Assembly (NCBI GenBank): GCA_900175165.2
Contig: FWWN02000164.1
Span: 659 to 64,658 of the forward strand
Reading direction: 5' to 3'
From: Rhizomucor pusillus
Lineage: Eukaryota; Mucoromycota; Mucoromycetes; Mucorales; Lichtheimiaceae
Length of the DNA: 64,000 bases
The notes under the pieces are model-generated. The model did no database searches and was not told the origin of the DNA. It saw only the letters and a list, made by a program, of their open reading frames with translations. Shown one piece after another: positions 51,830 through 63,725 of the stretch. A program made the translations under genes and the position numbers. The number at the start of each line of letters is the position of its first letter. Within the stretch, counting starts at the first letter, position 1.

Positions 51830-52843
51830 ATGCAAGTGTCTCGGTAGTTGTACACAGTCGAATCTTGGGCCAGATGATCAGGCGATAGAATATCCATCCG
51901 TCCGTCTATCCACATCCATCCGTCGTATCAGCGATTGTAATCAGCAAAACTATGCGGTATAATATGCTTGGAATCGCAACGAAGGGTGTATCTGGCTAAA
52001 TGATCGTACAAAGCAAGCGGGTTGCGGGTATTGGAGCATTTGGACAAGGACATTTGCCGATGATTGTCACAAAGGGATTCTGGACAATGCTTACTAAATT
52101 TTGACGTTGCAACAGTTCCACGAATATCAGGTGGTTGGCCGCAAGCTTCCTTCCGAGCAGGACCCTACGCCCAAGCTTTACCGCATGCGCGTCTTCGCTC
52201 CCAACGTCGTGGTCGCCAAGTCCCGCTTCTGGTACTACTTGAAGAAGCTTCGCAAGGTCAAGAAGGCTGCTGGTGAGATCGTCCACATTAGCGAGGTGTG
52301 TATTGCACTTGGACAGATTTGCACGGAAGTGGAGCTTGATATTGATAACGTGTGTTATAGATCCGCGAAAAGAGCCCCCTTACCATCAAGAACTTTGGTA
52401 TCTGGATCCGCTACGACTCTCGCTCTGGCACCCACAACATGTACAAGGAATACCGTGCCTTGTCCCGTGCTGAGGCTGTCGAGAACTGCTGTATGTATCC
52501 TCGGTTCAAATACTGAGTTAACTACTCTCAGTTTGTTTAACGAAATACTGTTCATTGTAGACCAGGACATGGCTGCTCGTCACCGTGCCCGTTTCAGCTC
52601 CATCCAGATCATCAAGGTACATATATCGAATAGGTGGATATGCCGATATTTAACGAGAGTACTGATCATTGGAATTTGCTGCGATTGTAGGTTGCTGCTA
52701 TCAAGGCCGCTGATGTCCGCCGCCAATACATCAAGCAGCTCTTGAACAACAAGCTGGCTTTCCCCTTGCCTCACCGCGTCCAGCGCTCCGACAAGAGACA
52801 CACTCCTCTCTTCGTTGCCAAGAGACCCTCCACCTTCTACTAA
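51830..52843 (+). CDS. RPL20: 60S ribosomal protein eL20 (L18a), start uncertain
   Basis: From 52116 the sequence reads [40 protein letters not shown] and KKVKK-type basic segments. Spliced exons give [73 protein letters not shown] and end at TAA 52843 with KRPSTFY. The body is complete and of family length. The first exon is not fixed: a good acceptor (GCAACAG, 52109-52115) precedes FHEY, and a two-codon exon (ATGCAA at 51830-51835, GT following) would give a 280-nt first intron; another ATG near 52055 is possible. The codons are strongly C/G-ending in the third position, unlike the neighbours, as expected for very high expression. Confidence 0.9.
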
Positions 52844-53411
52844 GCTGTGTGTTCTCGGTATTGCTAGCGCAATAAACAACTTGCTTCAGCTTGTGTGAAG
52901 TTAGGGAATTTATTTTTATGGATTTTGATACATTGATGTCAAATATGGATCAGTGCACCTAATCGAGGGTCGATGGATTATTTATTCGGAATGGCTTGAC
53001 TGAGAAAAGATGCGTTGATGACAGTTCAAATTTGAAAACTTCTCCTGACTTGGAGCTACGCGCGAGTGCTCAACCCTCACGAATCGTCATTGAATTTGTT
53101 AGCACAAAATCTTTCGGTCATGCAAGAGTCTCTATCTTGTTTGTTAACATCCAAGAGACTATATGGCCGCGGAAAGATTTCTTTTTCGTTCAGCTTCGAT
53201 CCATGTTATCAACGAAGAGTATACTCAAGTCTGATGATGTTAGTGTATTATGGACCTTGACTATTTCGTTTGTAAACGTGTAGATGTAGAGTGAGCCTTG
53301 GGATAAAAGGTAACCACGACCAGAGCCAAGTCCGTTCGTGGCGCCGCGCACGCGTCTGGAAAACTTTTGACGAGTTTCTGAGATATCGCAGTTACCAACG
53401 TGTTTAGCATA
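52844..53411. other. Intergenic between eL20 and RFC4
   Basis: Nothing recognised; the 3' flank of eL20 and the promoter of RFC4 must lie here. Confidence 0.4.
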
Positions 53412-54808
53412 ATGAGTACAAAAATGGAGGTGGATTCAACAGACAAGTCCCTAGAAGAGACCAGTGGTTATATACTTCCTTGGTAAATGCTCTCTACATA
53501 CCTTTTGTATTCAAGTGCGATTGGCTGAACAGAAATTTGGATCATGTAGGGTTGAAAAGTACCGGCCGATCTTGTTACAGGATATTGTAGGCAATGAGGA
53601 CACTGTTGCACGTCTAAGAGTGATCGCAAAGGACGGCAACATGCCGAATCTCATTTTAACGGTAATGCCCTGGCGCATTCGTACAACGATCTTGTACTGA
53701 CTATCCTTTTCTTATTCAGGGACTTCCCGGTATCGGAAAGACTACAAGTATATTGTGCCTTGCTCACGAAATGCTAGGCAGCGCATACAAAGATGCAGTC
53801 TTGGAACTCAACGCATCAGATGACAGGTCTGTATTACTCGGCATCAGTACCCTATTCTTCATTTTTGACTCGTTTTTAGAGGTATCGAGGTTGTTCGAAG
53901 TCGTATCAAGGCATTCGCCCAAAAGAAAGTAACATTACCACCGGGACGACACAAGATCATTATTTTGGATGAAGCTGACAGGTACAACCATTGGTATGCG
54001 ACGTAGAATATATGGATTCTCACAAGAGATACGAATAGTATGACGGGAGGTGCACAACAAGCTCTTCGACGCACAATGGAGATCTATTCAAACACAACAC
54101 GTTTCGCGCTTGCATGCAACCAATCCACAAAAATCATAGAACCCATCCAGTCTCGATGCGCCGTGCTGCGGTATACGAAACTAACGGATGCTCAAGTTCT
54201 GTCACGTCTTTTGGAAATCTGCAAAAGAGAAAATGCAAGTAAACTAGACATCTTCAACTCCGTGCAATCTTTGCTAATATTATTCTGGCATTCCATAGGT
54301 CAAATACAGCGATGAAGGTTTGGAAGCACTCATATTTACAGCCGATGGCGATATGCGACAAGCAATCAACAATCTGCAATCCACACATTACGGGTTTGGA
54401 TATGTGAATGCTGAAAATGTCTTCAAAGTATGCGACCAGCCTCATCCAGTATTAGTACAACATATCCTCCAAAGCTGTGCAGAAGGCAACGTAACAGAGG
54501 CTGACAGATTAATGAGAGAACTTTACGATTCTGGTTATGCTTCATTGGATATTATCACCACTGTCTTCCGAGTAATCAAGTCTTTTGATAAATTGGATGA
54601 AGCATTGCGACTTGATTTTTTGAAGGTACCGGTTTGGATGCGTTAAGTGAGACCATCATGTCTATACATACTCACTGTGCCTTTGCACCTTTTTCAGGAA
54701 ATTGGGTTTACTCACATGCGTATTCTCGATGGACATCAAAGCTTAGTACAGCTATCTGGACTTATAGCTCGTTTATGCCAGATTGGCAAGGAAAACCCCG
54801 CTCGGTAA
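53412..54808 (+). CDS. RFC4: Replication factor C small subunit (yeast Rfc4, human RFC2)
   Basis: The ATG at 53412 begins [19 protein letters not shown], then [20 protein letters not shown]. Walker A is [10 protein letters not shown], followed by [60 protein letters not shown] with the arginine-finger segment [17 protein letters not shown], and [12 protein letters not shown]. The C-terminal collar reads LLARL-type helices ending QIGKENPAR at 54808. Sequence around NASDDRGI and [17 protein letters not shown] is closest to my memory of Rfc4/RFC2 rather than the other small subunits. The RFC complex loads PCNA and, in a Rad24 variant, the checkpoint clamp. About seven introns, standard GT-AG. 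Confidence 0.93.
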
Positions 54809-55113
54809 CAATAAGCATAATAACATGAAATATTTACGCGTTTTATTGCTATGTACAATTTTGCTATTACTTGAAGTTTTTACGCCGGAAATAGTGGGCT
54901 AGGCTCTTGCTTTCTAGGCAATTTTGGCTCGTATTCTAGAATGATGATATTTTTAGTTAATCATCTTTTTTGTCACACTAAAGATTATGACTTACTTCGC
55001 TCATCGACCATTGTTTTTTCCCGTACGCACGCGTTGGTCCAATCTGTGGTTACAAACCGCGGTAATGGCATCCTAAATGGAATACTGTTGCTAAGTAAAA
55101 CTAGAAAATAACA

Positions 55114-58100
55114 TCAACCATAGCTGCAATCCAACCTTTTAAATGCTTCTGTCAGAGAAGGCAAGCGTTTCAAGTTATCTGGGTCCATCACGACATGCGT
55201 CACGCCTTCTTCAATGCTGCTTGTAATCTGTCCTCCGTAAAACCGGATATCGGCTGCTGACAAATGTAGCCTCTCTCGTGTACGTTGTTCTGTGACCCAA
55301 TCCATCGTTATATCCTCGCTTCTGCTTATGGGTTTATCGTCTGCGGCAACATCTAGGTAGGCTTTCACTCTTTGAAACATCAAGCCCGGGATACCTGTAT
55401 TTGGAAAATATCGTTCATGGATCTCATCAGCCAATTGGCGCGCTTTCTCCGGATCTCCAGCTTGGTTTGGCATCCGTTGAAAGACCTTGTGCCCAACGGT
55501 GTGAATCAATAGTTGTCGGTTTTTCCTTCGCGTTTGAAATATTTACCTCCTGCAGACTTTGCTCTGTAGCATCATTTGTATATTCGTCTCCCCACGGATC
55601 CATCTTGGCGCGAAATTCTAGTTTCTTCTTGGCGGTCGTATACAACATATACCTACAGTATTCATCAGCAAACTTGTACAGTCCGGAGAAGGCAGTCTTT
55701 GAGAACATACTTGGGAGCCAAATCGAGCAAATCCTGATTCTCTATACAGTCCAGGATCCACCGGGGCAAAATAATGTCATGGTCCTTTTTGCTCATGATA
55801 CTCCTAACCGATATGTCTTTCACATTTTTTTTTTAATAATAAACACTTTGAAATCCTTTTCCATAATATACCTACTTGGTGTACTGGCAATAATGCGATC
55901 AGCGTTGACGGGGTTTTGACAGAAACTGCCTCCGTTCTCTTGTATCAAAGCTTCCAAAGCTTGTTTTGAATAGGTCTCGTCTCCAGTGATTACATCTACT
56001 GCATGTTAACATAACAGCGAGATATAAACTCAAGTGTCTGATACTTACAAAACATATAGCCACCAAACAAGGACGTTTTAACTTTGATATTTTTGACATC
56101 AACGCCTTGCTGACTTTCTGTCAATGTGAAACTCCTTGACTATATCTGCAACGTTAGCATTATACTCAAACTCGTCATTTTTGATGAGCAGATACTTGCA
56201 GGACGCGCGGATGTCTTGGTTTTTGCACGCTTTTTGGTATGACCACTACGTTTAAAAGAAACGATAAGAGAAATAAAACGTGATGAGCTCTTGGCTGTGA
56301 ACTCACATGAGGTCTTGTTGAGAAGCAGACCGCTTCTTACTGCCAACCGTTCCTTCTTTTCTTGCTTTGATCATTTCTGGATGTATCATGTAAGTCGCTT
56401 CGTATTTCTGTTGAATACAAGGAACTTACCAGTATAAGTCATGATATCCTTCCATGATTTGTCCGTCCGAAACGACATGAATCGAGGAAACCGCAAGGTG
56501 TTTCCAGCTCCATACATGTCTAAGCTTTGATAAGTACCAATCATTTAAAAATAGGTTTGCAGTGACACGTACTTCCCCATATAATTTCTGAAGCCTTGAC
56601 CTCGACCACGACAGACCTATATGAACCAGTTATGTTTACGTAAACTTTCGGAACTTTTTATACTGTAAACGTACTTCGAATAAGGTACAATGACGTCCGG
56701 GTTCTCGTTCGACTTTGGAGGATGGATTAACCAAGATGGCTGCCGTTTCGGGTCATATCTTTCGCAATTCTCAAAATATTTCCTAGTTGCAAGCATTTTA
56801 GTCGAAGATTTTAAGAATTCTTTAGTATTTTGGACTTCCTTACCTGAATTCATCGAGCTCATCCACGGTATAACCCGTGCCCAACGTAGCAAAAGTCATG
56901 AATCTGATGGAAACGTTTCAAACATCAAGTTTCCTTTGTTTATCGGCATGCAAAAAGCTTACCTTGGATTATCCTCGCTGTCCTTATCGCGATCATCTCG
57001 GATTGCACACAAGAATTGACTGAGACGGTTTCCGCGTCTTCCAGAGCCATAACAGGCACCTTAGAGCGTTGTGAATAAATATGCAAGTGCTGAATAGATG
57101 ATTTCCACAGCACCTACCCACAACGAGCAAATCACAGTTGTCATTCAAGCTGTTGATATATTCTGGCTTCAGCTTAATCCAAGTTTGATTTCTTTGTCCG
57201 GGTTCATAAACTGATCCGGGATTTTTGATAACAAGGCCTTCTTGCCTACCATGCGTCTAAGTAACATTTTTTCTTTGGCTCACACAAAGCAGACCTACCT
57301 TAGAGATATGGCCCGATCCAATGCATCCACGATATCTTGAAATGTTGACTTTTCTTCTCGAGGTAGCAAGTTAAGATTGCCTCGCTTCTCTTTAACAACA
57401 CTTCCTAAAATTTTCAATCTACTTGAAAGCGGATAGTCCAAGAGCGGATTGCCGTTGCAGTACACGATATCAAACACAATGACTATCAAGGGACATTAGA
57501 TCTCACGTACGCGATTCCTGAGTCTAATAATTGCAGACTTACAACAAGGGTGAGCCTTGTGTGGGTCGATACTCTCATCTGGGATTTATGGTTAATATTA
57601 AGAAACCTTAAATTTGATTTTGATCTAGAAATACCTTTGGCGGATGACTTAAGAGTTCCAAAAGGTAAGAAGACGTCGAGCTTGGGATCATAGGCAACCA
57701 TTTCTCCATCCAAAATCAAACTGCATCGAGCTAGATGTAAATCGATAATGGGAAATGAACGCTTTCCAAATCGAATTTTCTTACCTGTCAGCCCTTAAAC
57801 AATCGATAATAGCACCAGCAAGTCGTCCTTCGATCGGTGAATCTCCATAAAGGAAGGTATAATCTATAGATCGTCTAATATATACCCAAACAACTCTCTC
57901 AATAACGCGAGTCGACAATGCAGATTGGCAAATATATACCTAGAAAACCACATAAATTTGCCTGTCTTTTTATCGAAATGCATCTGTATCCGCTCTCCAT
58001 CAATCTTTTCTTCAATGTAAAATCGTCCATTCGATAGTACTCTGCTGACATCCTTTGGCACATCTTTGTGACCAAGCTGCGGCTTGAACGGATGGAAAAG

Positions 58101-59100
58101 CTGGATCGTCTATAAACCAATGTATAAAACGTCAATGCTAGTCAAGTGGCGTCGTATAGCAAAGTAAACGCACCGTTTGATGAAGTTTCTTAAAGGGATC
58201 CTGTAAATCTTTGCAGACTTTCTCCAAATTGCTACAGAGTGCATACATTTCACGTGCTTGTGGATGATATACTTGAAGCATGGAGTTGTCCGTCATGCCG
58301 ATTTTCAGATCTGCAGACATGCAAAGATTAACACTTACAACACAGATGATCGATGAATTTTTGCTACCTTTCAAAATGATACGAATCAACCATTTTTGCT
58401 CGAATGGAGTGTATACATTTACTATATGCTTGAATATGTTTACTCTGCCGCTTTCATCTCTAATGCAAAAGGAAATTTAATCATGCTGCTCAATGATGTA
58501 AATGTTATCGAATATTACCCTTCTGATTTCGACAATTTATCAAGCAGCACGTTTACATCATGCACTGTCTGCGTTGGTTGCTGCACAGTGGAACGAGTTT
58601 CGATTATGCTGTAGGCAACGGCCACAAAATCGCCTGTTGATTTCTGGAAAGGGGCCGAGTGATTTAGTAAGCAAATAAAGACTGATACTATTTTTATGTT
58701 GACCATAACTGCGTACCGCATATTTGGATCGGAATACTGCTGATGGCTGCTTGAACTTTGTGAGGTCGTAGGCAGCTGCCGAGTTCCTGCCCAGGCCCAA
58801 TGCATCAATGTACACTTTGGCAAGTTTGGTTTCTTTCATATTGTATCGCTTCTTATCCAGCTACATAGATATCAGAGTTAAAAACGCTATATTCCCAATA
58901 TGCACCCGAGATATTGTACGTACATGTGGTAGCAGCAACCTGAAGGCCTCGTAGAAATCTTGGCCGTACTCCTTTCGCCACTCGTAAATATACTTGTCGA
59001 GTCGTCGTTTCTTCGGCTCGGTGCCACGCTGATCAGCAATGCTCTGCATCAGGGCACAGAGATTGCTGAAAAGCGGTGACTTTGGTTTGTCTTCAGACAT
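55114..59100 (-). CDS. LIG4: DNA ligase IV (non-homologous end joining)
   Basis: The ATG at 59100 starts MSEDKPKSPLFSNLCALMQS with the N-terminal DNA-binding domain (KLAKVYIDALGLGRNSAAAY). The catalytic lysine lies in RFYIEEKIDGERIQMHFD (K-x-D-G motif). Later motifs are LILDGEMVAYDPKLDVFLPF, VFDIVYCNGNPLLDYPLSSR, RQEGLVIKNPGSVYEPGQR and TWIKLKPEY, plus the OB-fold segment VVVEVKASEI. Two BRCT regions follow (SLFGGYMFYVITGDE; SAADIRFYGGQITSSIEEGV) separated by the XRCC4/Lif1-binding linker, ending at TGA 55114. Presence of KIDGER and the tandem BRCTs separates it from ligases I and III. The gene spans about 4 kb with many short introns and is convergent with RFC4. Confidence 0.93.
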
Positions 59101-59509
59101 GGAGTGGGGACAACAAGGTATTGATCAGATCAAAGAGAAAACTCGCCCTTTTTGAATGCATAAAGTGATCAAAATGATCTCCGCATACATTTCTTTGTCC
59201 CACTTTCACGCGTCTTCCGTTATTGTCTTCAAACTATTACCTTGCTCTATCTGTGCAAGTACTACTTACCAGAGTGCAATATTCATTTTATCTAATGCAG
59301 ATCTCATTACGAATCACTTACAGGATCTGAAGTGATCCAATAGATATCACACGGTACATGTGGCTTCCATATCTTTAGACTCGAGATAAGTCATTAAACA
59401 TATCCAATGCGAAATCAGGTTTTTTGATTTGGAGTGTAGTTGGATGGGCACTGTATATAAATTACAATGTTCATTATCGTAAGCAGATGTTCAGCAGGAT
59501 GATCTGCTA
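59101..59509. promoter_or_regulatory. Divergent intergenic region between LIG4 and the PPxY gene
   Basis: 409 bp, AT-rich, between two opposed start codons. A TATATAA-like sequence near 59455 sits 50 bp before the plus-strand start and may be its TATA element. Confidence 0.4.
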
Positions 59510-60745
59510 ATGCCCATTGAATACAAGTTCGGTGCAATAGAATTCAATGGCAGCAGTTGTACGTTCCTTTTTCCCGTTCGCTGCATGCGGCTACAGGCAA
59601 TCACACTGCAAATTTGCATACTTTTGCTCGGCTTGAGTGGTTATATATACGCCACTTATGCGCAACTGGCTCCTCCAGCGGCAACATATACCCCTTTTTT
59701 ATCAGTTAGCCTTTCAGAGACACCCACACCGTGGTCTGCTGCAAGTCAACCTAGTAGCAGTGCAACACCAAAGGCTATTGCACTGCAAGCGAGGGATGAG
59801 AGACATTCTACTCGAGCAATTACAAGATCGACCACTACCGACGATAAAACCGGCAAAACTGTAACCATAATTGTCACAACTATCGTAATTATACGACCTA
59901 GTCCAGATCCCAACAAGGTCATTCACGACGGAAATACTTACGCTCGGCAGCAACAAACAAAAACCACCACAAAGACACAAATGTCAGATCCCAACGACGC
60001 AGCCATTGCCCGTCAACTACAGGAGGATCAGGCCGCACTGCGGCGAATGGTCACCATCCTGTCCGTAGTCGGCGGTGTCGGTGCCATTGCCGTAGTAGCT
60101 ACACTCATTGTCTTCACCCGCATGCGCCGACGGAAGCGGAAACAACGAGAATATCAAACTAGACAAGATGAACAGCGTCTTAGTGGTGACAGCAACGGTG
60201 GTTCGCCGGTGACAGACACGCAGCTTATGCGAACAATAAGCTCGGCGAGAGGGCAAACATATGCCGGCAACAGCAATAATCAAATCGGCGACAGGAACGA
60301 CGACGGCGACCAAGGCGACGACGACGACGAGGAGCACTACATGCCTGCACCGTCAGCCCCACCGGCTCCTCCATTCCTGGAGACGCTGGATCAAGCTGCG
60401 TATAACCCCTTTTCTCATCGACGTCATGTTATATCAATGTCTTTACAAACAGCTCCAGCGCCTTCTGCTCCGACACCAAAGGAATTAGATGCAGCGGTCG
60501 ATGATGCTCCTAGCCAAGCAGAAGCCAGCTCATCTGTGCTGAATAAACCTCAGTACCCTGTCCATACATGTGCTCACTGCAGCCATCATAGCCGTTCTTT
60601 ACCTCTCGAGCCTCCCGAAGCGCCGCCTCCAGCGTATACCCCGAGTGCACCACCGCTTTACGAATATCCGCTCTCTCAATCGCCATCCGCACCAACTTCA
60701 TCTTCCTCTTCTCATCCTCCTGCAGACGAGGCTCGACAGTCTTGA
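59510..60745 (+). CDS. Single-pass membrane protein with PPxY motifs, unknown function
   Basis: A single exon of 411 codons. A likely signal peptide (LQICILLLGLSGYIYATYA) sits either behind a 25-residue extension or at a second Met (59585), which I think is the better start. A Ser/Thr/Pro-rich outer part follows to about residue 175, then one membrane segment (residues about 180-204, ILSVVGGVGAIAVVATLIVF) and an Arg/Lys stop-transfer run (RMRRRKRKQR). The cytoplasmic tail has an acidic Asp/Glu run, Pro-rich linkers, and a double WW-ligand motif PPPAYTPSAPPLYEY at about residues 372-386. PPxY motifs usually bind WW domains of Nedd4/Rsp5 ubiquitin ligases. The layout recalls fungal wall-stress sensors and Rsp5 adaptors, but no family is recognised. 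Confidence 0.75.
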   Translation: MPIEYKFGAIEFNGSSCTFLFPVRCMRLQAITLQICILLLGLSGYIYATYAQLAPPAATYTPFLSVSLSETPTPWSAASQPSSSATPKAIALQARDERHSTRAITRSTTTDDKTGKTVTIIVTTIVIIRPSPDPNKVIHDGNTYARQQQTKTTTKTQMSDPNDAAIARQLQEDQAALRRMVTILSVVGGVGAIAVVATLIVFTRMRRRKRKQREYQTRQDEQRLSGDSNGGSPVTDTQLMRTISSARGQTYAGNSNNQIGDRNDDGDQGDDDDEEHYMPAPSAPPAPPFLETLDQAAYNPFSHRRHVISMSLQTAPAPSAPTPKELDAAVDDAPSQAEASSSVLNKPQYPVHTCAHCSHHSRSLPLEPPEAPPPAYTPSAPPLYEYPLSQSPSAPTSSSSSHPPADEARQS

Positions 60746-61578
60746 TGGTCAAGTAAAAAGAGAGAGAATAATGTTAGGAAATGGCTGGATCCTTCTTTCC
60801 TATCCATTTTTGCTCTGCCGCCATAATCGCACGATAATCAACATCATTTCAATGCCGCATGTTTAAACAGCAAACAGTCGAGCTATCTGCAGTCGTAGCA
60901 GGCTCAACGTATTTTGTTTCTCGCCATGTGCTTCTTCTTTTTCTCCGCAATCGACCTTACAACCACACGTATATCCCGTTTTTAATCCTTTTATGCACGC
61001 AAAGTACGTGTAGCATGCATAGTCTTTGATACCCCAGACGCTTGTAAGGTCTTTTTACCTTACAGGTTTAGATGATGTATATTTCTTCAAATCTTGTATA
61101 CAATTTACCCCATTATCGTACGAAATGCATTCTATTTGTTTCGATTGATGTTTTCGTTGCATTTTTGGTTTAATGAACATCTGGGTGGATCAATGTCGTG
61201 CCATGCCCCTCTTGAGACAAGAATGGTACTGGACATCTGGATAGCCGAATGACGTTTCGACCTCCTGTCTGGATCGTCGGGTGGTCGTCGAAGATACAAG
61301 CTCCATGCATGCCATTAAGGACTAGATCCGAACTTAATTGAAACAGGTTACTGCACGGCAAAATATCGTATGACAACAAAAAGTGTCATTTATTCAGAGT
61401 TTCAAGCTCCATATCAATTGAAACAATGTAATTTCGAATGTAAGCATGGATTAACCTTCTTGCTACGGGGCCTTAAAGTGGCTGTTCCTAAAGTGCATAG
61501 ACTATGATGCGTGCGGGCGTTGGGTTGCAGACATGGTATATGTATAGCGTAGATAAAAGCATGTGAAGGAGATGTCAA
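60746..61578. other. Convergent intergenic region
   Basis: 3' flanks of the PPxY gene and the UBL3-like gene. Nothing coding recognised. Confidence 0.4.
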
Positions 61579-62376
61579 CTAAAGTATAATACAGCATTTA
61601 CATCGCGGCATAGTTTCTGCACTGTCGGCGTCTGTAGCTTGTTAGCGCCGCCAATCTATCATTGATAAATGCCGTATTACACGTTACCTTCAGCGGATTT
61701 CGGGTTGTAATCGCGCACTAGTAAATGTACAGTGTAGCATTCTCCACCTTCGAGTTTGTTGGCTAGCCAAAACGCATCGTGAGTTTATAGATCGCAAAAT
61801 CATGCAGCTATATCTTACATTCGAGTGAAGAACTGCTATCCAAAAACTTCCCGAGGTACAATAATTCCAACTGTTGGAACGTTTTCGGTGCCGGTCGTCG
61901 CGGATTCCACTCTGTTAATTAAAACGTTTAGATCTTTTCCACTATCCAGGTATAACAGGGAGCGAACCTTGAGGCCAATTTGACAAGAGGTGCTTCTTAA
62001 CATCCAACACCTTGGTACTGGGCTCGAATTCAAAGACGTGTCTATCGCCGGATATCAAGAGCAGCGTCAGCCGCACGAGATCCAACGGTACCTTGCGTTC
62101 TTCTTCTTCGTTGCCGTCGTCGTAATTGCTAACAGATTCGGCGATAGCTCCGGAATCATTGCGAACTGCTTGCTGTTCTTCGTGACCACTGTGGTTGCTA
62201 CCGGATGCCGGAAGCGGCGCCGTGGAATGAAGCTGTGCAGCGGAGGTATTATCGGCAACTGGTAACATTGCGGACGGCGAGGGCGGTGGTTGTTGCAATG
62301 TCACAGTTGGGTTACTGGGAATGTTGGTAGCCGGCACTGACGTCGTTAAAGGTATATCTGTTTGCTGTTCAGCCAT
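61579..62376 (-). CDS. UBL3/MUB-like membrane-anchored ubiquitin-fold protein
   Basis: The ATG at 62376 opens a Pro/Ser/Gln-rich N-terminal extension of about 110 residues. The ubiquitin-like domain follows: VRLTLLLISGDRHVFEFEPS, TKVLDVKKHLLSNWPQEW, LELLYLGKFLDSSSSLE and CYTVHLLVRDYNP. Four exons join by GT-AG introns in frame. The C-terminus is RCKCCIIL, a CaaX box preceded by another Cys, so prenylation (Leu at the end favours geranylgeranyl) and palmitoylation are likely. Human UBL3 ends in the same way. UBL3 works as a post-translational modifier steering proteins to small vesicles in animals; MUBs recruit E2 enzymes to the plasma membrane in plants. The fungal role is open. The long N-terminal extension is not in animal UBL3. 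Confidence 0.85.
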
Positions 62377-63291
62377 AGACGCTAGCCTTTTTTCAATGTG
62401 GTGTCAAAAAAATAAACAAAAGCATGCAAGTTTGGCAAGTCGTTGGTGTCGTGGTTTTTATCATTTTCCGCACTCAGCAAGCCTTGGAAAATCCATTCAG
62501 CATGCCTTGTGTCGTAGGCCGTACACTGCATCTCTTTGGTGGCCGCTATCATACATAGTAGGTGTTGAAAATATGCCTTCTGAAATATTCAAAGGGGGGT
62601 TGGTGTTACAGAAGATGTAAATATTGTAGGCAATTTTCTAAATTTCCTTGTTATCGCGTATGCAATACTAATACTTCCACAAAGACAGTACTTTCCATCG
62701 ACGGTATGAAACTGCAAGAGTGCTAAGTCCATTTGGATGATTTATCAAAAGGGACGCAAAGCCATTCTTGCTGTACCTACGTGTGCGAAGTGCTTGTGAA
62801 ACATTCAGCTTTAATGTTCGACGTGAATCGAGTTGAAACAGTTCGAAGAAGGCGGATAGATCATTGCAATTGTTGCGGCAGTAACTGGAGTTAATCTGAA
62901 GAGGAAGTCTCAACCGTATAGCTAGCTTTTGCGGCCCATTAGAATAGTAATTCTGCGAAGCTACTATTATATGTATCTGCCTGGGTGTAGTGAGTGATAA
63001 AGTGGAAGCGAGTACTGTTCTGTAGTTTCGAGGTCGAAGAAAATGGATTATCTAGATTGATTGCAATTCATGTCATGAGGTTGAAATACCTGCTTTCAGC
63101 TGATAGCGCCAGCAGTATTCCTTATCATCATCACACTGTAGATTCAAGCATTCACAAGACATCTTGTTTTTAAAATCTCGTGGTTGGCAGTGATGTATAC
63201 ACGGTAGGATCATCGACGGACTTTTGCTGACTTTTGATTGCATTGCATGAATTTTTCTATTTCTCACCAGTTTTCCTCTTTCGAGAAATTT
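62377..63291. other. Intergenic stretch, nothing recognised
   Basis: Only short frames of chance type. It should contain promoters for the UBL3-like gene and the small acidic protein. Confidence 0.4.
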
Positions 63292-63321
63292 GTCCTCTTT
63301 TCTCTTTCTCTCTCTCTCTCC
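63292..63321 (+). repeat. CT-repeat tract immediately upstream of a start codon
   Basis: A pure pyrimidine run ending in repeated CT directly precedes the ATG at 63322. It is probably in the 5' UTR or core promoter of the small acidic protein gene. Confidence 0.7.
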
Positions 63322-63615
63322 ATGTCTGATACTCAAGCTGATGATTCTCATCCCCTCCTCTACCGCAACAGCATAAATTCGCCAACCGGTGAAGGAAACG
63401 CCATGTCGCACACTGATCGAGATACCCACGACTTTGACAACGGTCTCGACAGGGATCAACTTTTGAAGGAAGCCGCCAGTAGAAGCGGCAGCAAGGACAA
63501 GGACAAAAAGTGCTGGGATTGCTATCCTCAGCTTGTTCGAAATATCGAAAATAGAGGAACTCCTGAACAAGTGGAAAAGTTGCATGAACTGGAGCATCAA
63601 AGTCCAAAGACTTGA
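63322..63615 (+). CDS. Small acidic protein of unknown function
   Basis: An intronless frame of 97 codons. An earlier ATG in frame (63247) would add a Ser/Phe/Leu run coded by the CT tract, so the later start is preferred. The protein is hydrophilic, with DDSHPLLYRNS near the N-terminus (a dileucine-like sorting signal if membrane-associated), a Lys/Asp run and KCWDCYPQLVRNI, then a helical end (TPEQVEKLHELEHQ). No domain is recognised. It does not have a signal peptide or membrane segment. Open frame and composition support a real gene, but this is unproven. Confidence 0.55.
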   Translation: MSDTQADDSHPLLYRNSINSPTGEGNAMSHTDRDTHDFDNGLDRDQLLKEAASRSGSKDKDKKCWDCYPQLVRNIENRGTPEQVEKLHELEHQSPKT

Positions 63616-63725
63616 ATCTGCAACGCAAACATTTCCTCCATAGCGTCTCTTGTATGTGCAAACAATATTAAACGATATTAATTAATAACAATAAAAACCC
63701 TGCGTACAAGCATTGCAACTATTAA

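Noticed and set aside
51655..59556. Shared 16-bp word (GAATTCAATGGCAGCA) at 51660 and 59540
   Set aside because: One such match is about what chance gives in 64 kb, and flanks are unrelated.
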